From contig NZ_JAJCTD010000003.1 of the NCBI RefSeq assembly GCF_020564565.1, forward strand, positions 1 to 64,000: a stretch of DNA of 64,000 bases, written 5' to 3'. Of the stretch, positions 58,952 to 64,000 are shown one piece after another; position 1 is the first letter of the stretch, and the number at the start of each line of letters is the position of its first letter. The notes under the pieces were generated by a model. That model was not told where the DNA came from, made no database searches, and saw only the letters and a list, made by a program, of their open reading frames with translations. The translations under genes and the position numbers were made by a program. This DNA comes from Rhodobacter sp. Har01. Its GTDB lineage: Bacteria > Pseudomonadota > Alphaproteobacteria > Rhodobacterales > Rhodobacteraceae.

Positions 58952-59269
58952 TCAGAGCAGGTCTTCTTCCTCGCCCGAGACATCCACGCCCATGGCGTCA
59001 AGACCCGCCTCAAGGTTCTCGGCCAGGTGCGGCATGCCCATCAGATAGTCGGCCGTCGGCGTGGTCGCCTCGGTAATGGCGGTCTCGACCGCCTCTTCGT
59101 AATCCTCGGCGTCGAAGGCCCCGCGACCCACCCAGGCCAGCGCCGTGAGATGCGCCTTCTCTTCGGCATTCATGCCGTCGATGAAGGCCCAGAGCTGGGC
59201 TTCCCCGGCCGCCTCCTCGCGCGCAAGGAAGATGACGTGCACAACCTTGCTGGGACTGATCTCGATCAT
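58952..59269 (-). CDS. DUF3775 family protein
   Basis: 105 residues, acidic. The whole length fits DUF3775: SPSKVVHVIFLAREEAAGEA, WAFIDGMNAEEKAHLTALAWVGRG and YLMGMPHLAENLEAGLDAMG. It ends in an acidic EEEDLL tail. Function unknown. The ATG at 59269 follows a plausible ribosome site (GGAGG within 20 nt). A longer upstream frame is not supported. Confidence 0.83.
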   Translation of the reverse strand: MIEISPSKVVHVIFLAREEAAGEAQLWAFIDGMNAEEKAHLTALAWVGRGAFDAEDYEEAVETAITEATTPTADYLMGMPHLAENLEAGLDAMGVDVSGEEEDLL

Positions 59270-59394
59270 CGGACGGGCCTCCTTCGCCACCATGGTCGCG
59301 CGCATCGCGGCGCGGTGCAAGGGCCAAGCCGGCCGCGCCCCCCGGAAGTGCTGCGAATTCCGGTCGCGGCATCTGCATGAAAAGATTTTTCGCA

Positions 59395-59718
59395 TCACGC
59401 CAGAAGGCCGAAGGCCAGGCCATAGACCGTCGCCCCGATCAACGTCGCCGCCGCCACCGAGCGGCGGGGCAGGAAAGCCAGGACCGTGGCCGCCGCGCCC
59501 GCCGCCAAGGGAATCAACGCGCGCGGCACCGGGTGAAGCTGCGGCAGCACCGAGGCCACCACCAGCGTGGCAATCGCCGCCGGACCGGTTGCGGCCAGAA
59601 ACCGCGCCATCATGCCGCCGGGATGCGGCTCGCGCCGCATCAGCAGCGTCGGCAGCGCCCGGAACCCCCAGTTCGCCGCCCCGGCCAGCACCGCCAACAC
59701 CACCAGGTCCAGGTTCAT
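59395..59718 (-). CDS. azlD: Branched-chain amino acid exporter subunit AzlD
   Basis: 107 residues with four hydrophobic helices. NWGFRALPTLLMRR near the N-terminus and ATGPAAIATLVVAS match AzlD. With AzlC it exports branched-chain amino acids or analogues such as azaleucine. Its ATG overlaps the azlC stop by 4 nt. Confidence 0.9.
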   Translation of the reverse strand: MNLDLVVLAVLAGAANWGFRALPTLLMRREPHPGGMMARFLAATGPAAIATLVVASVLPQLHPVPRALIPLAAGAAATVLAFLPRRSVAAATLIGATVYGLAFGLLA

Positions 59719-60425
59719 CGCCGCAGCACCCCGGCCAGCGCGCCGGCAATCATCCCGGCCAGAATGCCCGTGGTGCCCGAAACCGCAAGGGTGCCGATCA
59801 CCGTCGCCACCGCCGCCACCGCAATTGCCGGCAGCGCGGCGCGGCTGAGGATCGACAAGAGCAGCGCCAGGAACAGCGCCGTCAGCATGAAGCCCAGGCC
59901 GGCGCTGACCGCCGGAAAGGACTCGAGCGCCCCGCCGCCGGCCAGCGCGCCGACGCCGGTTCCGCCGACCCAGGCGACATAGGCCCCCAGGCCAAGGCCG
60001 AACATCCAGGGCTCTGAGAACCGCTGACCGCGCGCCAGCGCCCCCAGGGCCTGGCCGAAGACCTCGTCCGTCAGGCCCCAGGCCCAGGCCCAGGCATGGC
60101 GCCGGCTGGCCCCCGTGCCCGCCTGTTTCATCAGCGCCGGGCCATACAGAACATGCCGCAGGTTCATCGCGATCAGGGTGAAGGCCGCCACCAGCACCGG
60201 CGCCCCGCTGGTGACCAACGCCAGTGCCAGGAACTGCGAGGCGCCGGCATAGATCACCAGCGACAGCATCACCGCCTCGGGCGCGGTCAGCCCGGCGCGG
60301 GTGGCGGCGACGCCGAACGAGAACGCGATGGGGAAATAGCCCAGCGCAATCGGCAACGACTGGCCAAGGCCGGCAAGAAAGCCTGGACGAGGCGGGGAGT
60401 TCTGGACGAGACGCCGGTCGGTCAT
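59715..60425 (-). CDS. azlC: Branched-chain amino acid exporter subunit AzlC
   Basis: 236 residues with about six to seven hydrophobic helices. The N-terminal FSFGVAATRAGLTAPEAVMLS and AGASQFLALALVTSGAP are AzlC signatures, and NLRHVLYGPAL is the conserved loop. It is the large subunit of the AzlCD exporter. The start ATG at 60425 is the first in frame. AzlD follows in 4-nt overlap. Confidence 0.93.
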   Translation of the reverse strand: MTDRRLVQNSPPRPGFLAGLGQSLPIALGYFPIAFSFGVAATRAGLTAPEAVMLSLVIYAGASQFLALALVTSGAPVLVAAFTLIAMNLRHVLYGPALMKQAGTGASRRHAWAWAWGLTDEVFGQALGALARGQRFSEPWMFGLGLGAYVAWVGGTGVGALAGGGALESFPAVSAGLGFMLTALFLALLLSILSRAALPAIAVAAVATVIGTLAVSGTTGILAGMIAGALAGVLRR

Positions 60426-60621
60426 GCTGCGCCATCGCTAGCGGCCGCCGCGGCCGGTGTCAAAGCCTGTCGCCCGCGCCGCCGCGACGCCGGGTCGGGA
60501 ATGGCCACCCTTGCCAGCCCGGCCGCTTCTGTTAGCCTTCGACCTTGCGCCTTTGGCCGAAATCCGTTTGTTTCCAGTCCAGACCGGCCGCGGCGCCGCC
60601 CTTTTCTCAAGGAGCCCGTCC

Positions 60622-61284
60622 ATGCGCCTTTCGCAGCCTCCGACCGCCATTCTGCTTTCGCTTGGCCTTGTTACCGCCGCCGCCGCCCTGGCCGCCGCGC
60701 CCGCCTCCGAAGACATTCCCGGCAGCCAATTCACCTCGGGCAACTGGTCCGGCGGCGCCTGGGCAGACGACTCGGGCGCCTTCGTCGACTGCTACGTCGG
60801 CGTCGGCTACAACGAAGGCGCGCAGCTGTCGCTGTCGCTGACCGCCGACGATACGCTGACCGTCTACCTGTCGGCGCCCGGGGCCAGCTTCACGCCGGGG
60901 CAGTCCTACGACGCCGCGCTGATGACCGAGGTCGGCCTTCCCGCTGTCGGCCCTGCCTTCGGCTCGAACGAGGCCTATGTCGGCTTCGCGCTGGCCGGCA
61001 TCGACGCTTCGATCGATTTCCTGACGCAGGGATCCTACCTGCGGCTCTACGGCATCGGCATCGACCAGGCCTTCGACGTCCGCGGCATGGGCGGCGCGCT
61101 GGCGCAGGCGCGGATGTGCCTCGAGGCGCAGACCGGCCCGGCGCAGACCGTCGCCACCTCGCCCGCGCAGCCGGAGAAGCCAGCGCTGGGCCGCCCTGCG
61201 GGAACCAAGCCGGCACAACTGTCCGGCCAGACCGCGGTGTTCAAGCGCCAGCACATGCCGTGCAAGGACGACACCTGCAAGTAA
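60622..61284 (+). CDS. Secreted protein of unknown function
   Basis: 220 residues. A signal peptide (about 1-26, ending LAAAPASE) is followed by a domain of about 140 residues with FTSGNWSGGAWADDSGAF and two-cysteine spacing (Cys in FVDCYVG and in RMCLEA). The C-terminus is Pro/Ala/Lys rich and ends CKDDTCK. It may be a secreted adhesion-like or enzyme-inhibitor fold, but no family is recognised. AAGGAG lies 7 nt before the ATG. It is convergent with gcvP and shares a terminator. Confidence 0.72.
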   Translation: MRLSQPPTAILLSLGLVTAAAALAAAPASEDIPGSQFTSGNWSGGAWADDSGAFVDCYVGVGYNEGAQLSLSLTADDTLTVYLSAPGASFTPGQSYDAALMTEVGLPAVGPAFGSNEAYVGFALAGIDASIDFLTQGSYLRLYGIGIDQAFDVRGMGGALAQARMCLEAQTGPAQTVATSPAQPEKPALGRPAGTKPAQLSGQTAVFKRQHMPCKDDTCK

Positions 61285-61290
61285 CCGCCA

Positions 61291-61320
61291 AGCCGGGGGT
61301 GCGGAGCAGCGCCCCCGGCT
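61291..61320. terminator. Bidirectional terminator
   Basis: AGCCGGGGG (61291-61299) pairs with CCCCCGGCT (61312-61320), and the inner TGC/GCG positions extend the stem with a wobble. It lies 7 nt past the secreted protein stop and spans the gcvP stop codon. Confidence 0.75.
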
Positions 61321-64000
61321 ATTCGGCCGCCTCGGCATAGGCCTCGACCGGCGGGCAGGTGCAGACCAGGTTGCGGTCACCATAGACATTGTCCACCCGC
61401 CCGACCGGCGGCCAGTACTTGTCCTCACGGAACGATCCGGGCGGGAAGCAACCCTGTTCGCGCGGGTATTTCCGCGTCCAGTCCGCCACCAGGTCTTCGA
61501 CCGTGTGCGGCGCATGGCGCAGCGGGCTGTCCGCGGCTGCGATCTCGCCGCGCTCGACCGCCCTGATCTCTTCGCGGATCGCCAGCAGCGCGGTGATGAA
61601 GCGGTCGATCTCGGCCTTGGTCTCGGATTCCGTCGGCTCGACCATCAGCGTGCCCGCCACCGGCCAGCTCATGGTCGGCGCGTGAAAGCCGTTGTCGATC
61701 AGCCGCTTGGCGATGTCGTCCACGGTCACCCCCGCCTCGGCGAACGGCCGGGTGTCCAGAATGCACTCATGCGCCACCCGGCCGCGGTTGCCCATGTACA
61801 GCACCTCATAGGCCCCGCGCAGCCGCGCCGCGATGTAGTTGGCGTTCAGGATCGCCACCCGCGTCGCCTGGGTCAGCCCCGGCCCGCCCATCATCAGGCA
61901 ATAGGCCCAGCTGATCAGCAGGATGCTGGCCGAGCCATAGGGCGCCGCGCTGACCGGCCCTTCGGTGCCCCCCGTCTCGGGGTGCCCCGGCAGGTGCGGC
62001 GCCAGATGCGCCTTGACCCCGATCGGCCCCATTCCCGGACCGCCGCCGCCATGCGGAATGGCAAAGGTCTTGTGCAGGTTCAGGTGGCTGACATCGCCGC
62101 CGATCTCGCCCGGCTTCACCAGCCCGACCATGGCGTTCATGTTGGCGCCGTCGATATAGACCTGCCCGCCGAACTGGTGCGTGATCCTGCAGACCTCGCG
62201 CACGGTTTCCTCGAACACCCCATGCGTGGACGGATAGGTGATCATGCAGGCCGCCAGCCGGTCGCCGGCCGCTTCGGCCTTGGCACGGAAATCCTCGACG
62301 TCCACGTCGCCGTTGGCCGAGGCCTTGACGACCACCACCTCCATCCCCGCCATCTGCGCAGAGGCCGGGTTGGTGCCATGCGCCGAGGTCGGAATCAGGC
62401 AGACCTTGCGGTCTTGCTCGCCGCGCGCCCGGTGATAGGCCAGGATGGTCAAAAGCCCGGCATATTCGCCCTGCGCACCGCTGTTGGGCTGCATCGAGAA
62501 GGCATCATAGCCGGTGATCTCGCACAGCTTCACGGTCAGATCGTCAATCGCCTCACGGTAGCCCGCCGCCTGGTCCGGCGGCACAAAGGGGTGCAGGCTG
62601 GCGAACTCGGGCCAGGTGATCGGCATCATCTCGGCCGCCGCGTTCAGCTTCATCGTGCAAGACCCAAGCGGGATCATCGCCCGATCCAGCGCAAGATCGC
62701 GGTCGCTGAGCCTTCGCATGTAGCGCATCATTTCCGACTCGGCCCGGTTCATGTGAAACACCGGATGCGTCAGATAGGGCGTCTCGCGCAGCATGTCCTC
62801 GGGAAAGCCCAGGGCCGCGCGGTGCGGCGGCAGGCCGTGAATGCCAAAGGTGCGCAGCACCCGGATCAGGATGCGCTCGTCCGTCGTCTCGTCAAGGCTG
62901 ATGCCCACCCGGTTCAAGCCGATCTTGCGGAAGTTCAGCCCCTCGGCCCGCGCCGCGGCCAGGATGCCGGCCTGCCCCACGCCCACCTCGACGGTGATGG
63001 TGTCGAAGAACGCCTTGGGCGACACCTTCGCCCCCGCCGCCTTCAAGGCCCGCGCCAGCCGCTGGGTGCGGAAATGCACCCGCTCGGCAATCGCCCGCAG
63101 GCCCTTGGGGCCATGGAACACCGCATACATGGATGCCATCACCGCCAGCAGCGCCTGCGCCGTGCAGACGTTGCTGGTCGCCTTTTCCCGCCGGATGTGC
63201 TGCTCGCGGGTCTGCAGCGACAGGCGATAGGCCTTGTTGCCGTTCGAATCGACCGAGACCCCGACGATCCGCCCCGGCATCTGCCGCTTGTGCGCGTCGC
63301 GCGTGGCCATGAAGGCGGCATGCGGCCCGCCATAGCCCATCTGAACCCCGAAGCGTTGCGCGCTGCCGATGGCAATGTCGGCCCCCATCGCGCCCGGCTC
63401 CTTCAGCAGGCACAGCGCCAGCAGGTCGGTCGCCACCACCGCCACCGCTCCCGCCGCGTGCAGGGCCTCGATCTGAGGGGTGAAATCGCGGACATGGCCA
63501 TAGCTGCCCGGATACTGGAAGATCGCCCCGAACACCTTCGACGGGTCCAGCGCCTCGATCCTGTCCTCGATGATCTCGATGCCCAAGGGCAGCGCCCGGG
63601 TGCGGATCACCGCAATGGTCTGCGGATGGCAGAACCGGTCCACGAAGAACCCCTTCGCCTTCGCCTTCGCCACCCGCTCGGCCATCGCCATGGCCTCGGC
63701 CGCCGCCGTCGATTCGTCCAGCAGGCTGGCATTGGCCACGTCCAGCCCGGTCAGGTCGCAGACCATGGTCTGGAAGTTCAACAGCGCCTCCAGCCGCCCC
63801 TGCGCGATCTCGGGCTGATAGGGCGTATAGGCCGTGTACCAGGCCGGGTTCTCCAGGATGTTGCGCTGGATCGCCGGCGGCGTGACGGTGCCGTAATAGC
63901 CCTGCCCGATCAGGCTGGTCATCACCCGGTTCTTCGCCGCCACCTCGATCATCTTCGCCGTCAGCTCATGCTCGGACAGCGGCGCCCAGCCCAAAGGCCG
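61319..64000 (-). CDS. gcvP: Glycine dehydrogenase (decarboxylating), P protein; 5' end beyond window
   Basis: About 894 of roughly 950 residues are visible; the N-terminus lies past the window edge, where the frame stays open. The two homologous halves are present. The first has [20 protein letters not shown], and the second carries [14 protein letters not shown] and the PLP lysine in [20 protein letters not shown]. It decarboxylates glycine and passes the aminomethyl group to the H protein. With glyA it balances serine, glycine and one-carbon units. A terminator ends the gene. Confidence 0.97.
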   Translation of the reverse strand, partial: RPLGWAPLSEHELTAKMIEVAAKNRVMTSLIGQGYYGTVTPPAIQRNILENPAWYTAYTPYQPEIAQGRLEALLNFQTMVCDLTGLDVANASLLDESTAAAEAMAMAERVAKAKAKGFFVDRFCHPQTIAVIRTRALPLGIEIIEDRIEALDPSKVFGAIFQYPGSYGHVRDFTPQIEALHAAGAVAVVATDLLALCLLKEPGAMGADIAIGSAQRFGVQMGYGGPHAAFMATRDAHKRQMPGRIVGVSVDSNGNKAYRLSLQTREQHIRREKATSNVCTAQALLAVMASMYAVFHGPKGLRAIAERVHFRTQRLARALKAAGAKVSPKAFFDTITVEVGVGQAGILAAARAEGLNFRKIGLNRVGISLDETTDERILIRVLRTFGIHGLPPHRAALGFPEDMLRETPYLTHPVFHMNRAESEMMRYMRRLSDRDLALDRAMIPLGSCTMKLNAAAEMMPITWPEFASLHPFVPPDQAAGYREAIDDLTVKLCEITGYDAFSMQPNSGAQGEYAGLLTILAYHRARGEQDRKVCLIPTSAHGTNPASAQMAGMEVVVVKASANGDVDVEDFRAKAEAAGDRLAACMITYPSTHGVFEETVREVCRITHQFGGQVYIDGANMNAMVGLVKPGEIGGDVSHLNLHKTFAIPHGGGGPGMGPIGVKAHLAPHLPGHPETGGTEGPVSAAPYGSASILLISWAYCLMMGGPGLTQATRVAILNANYIAARLRGAYEVLYMGNRGRVAHECILDTRPFAEAGVTVDDIAKRLIDNGFHAPTMSWPVAGTLMVEPTESETKAEIDRFITALLAIREEIRAVERGEIAAADSPLRHAPHTVEDLVADWTRKYPREQGCFPPGSFREDKYWPPVGRVDNVYGDRNLVCTCPPVEAYAEAAE

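Overview
The window is about 64 kb of GC-rich DNA. Gene content and order fit the family Rhodobacteraceae (Alphaproteobacteria, Paracoccus/Rhodobacter relatives). Supporting signs are a type A RNase P RNA of alphaproteobacterial form, gatCA, a LysR/DUF1127 pair, a HisN-type histidinol phosphatase, a DUF2927 lipoprotein, the small two-helix protein often labelled CTP synthetase in this family, and a TTTGCAAA operator in front of prpE. This assignment is inference from recognised families; no database was searched.

Layout. 1-1350 is a scar: the end of an IS3-family insertion sequence, a minus-strand fragment resembling the N-terminus of a Mu-type transposase, and an N-terminally truncated XRE repressor. 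1.35-14.2 kb is housekeeping: hisN, an XRE regulator with a clear operator/promoter, a quinone oxidoreductase-like MDR, LysR/DUF1127, a BAX inhibitor-like protein, a VIT family transporter, rpmG, rnpB, an amidase, an Excalibur lipoprotein, gatCA, a UPF0173 hydrolase, a CBS protein, tadA and an RluB-like pseudouridine synthase. 14.3-21.2 kb is the most system-like block: a 27-codon peptide, XpaC, TelA, an unrecognised acidic one-helix protein, a DUF2927 lipoprotein, an SPFH-GYF protein and a membrane-anchored zinc-ribbon protein, all on the plus strand. It looks like a multi-part envelope or toxic-ion stress module.

21.2-31 kb holds a class III aminotransferase, a GNAT enzyme, aspS-DUF1993, pabB-pabC and carB. 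A low-GC HNH gene at 31-31.7 kb and a palindrome-rich spacer look like foreign DNA. 32-39 kb has a DEAD-box helicase, a possible HTH protein, tdk, a transporter-methyltransferase fusion, an acyl-CoA ligase and an unknown membrane protein. 39-45.5 kb has a SPOR protein and the nucleoside salvage group cdd-deoA-deoB with upp, preceded by a VOC/cupin protein. 45.9-54.8 kb has prpE, an NtrC-like regulator, nadK, glyA, DUF817 and trmO. 55.6-64 kb has tRNA-Ala(CGC), a two-component system with a small secreted protein downstream, trxC, azlCD and the 3' part of gcvP.

Two dispersed repeat families run through the spacers. One is a GC-hairpin plus TATTT...GATGAA element in eight copies, two pairs of which are inverted like REPINs. 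The other is a 48-nt double-hairpin element in two copies. Many neighbouring genes overlap by 1-4 bases (TGATG or ATGA), indicating translational coupling: gatC-gatA, lipoprotein-amidase, aspS-DUF1993, cdd-deoA, azlC-azlD, kinase-regulator. No CRISPR array, rRNA operon or complete mobile element was found.
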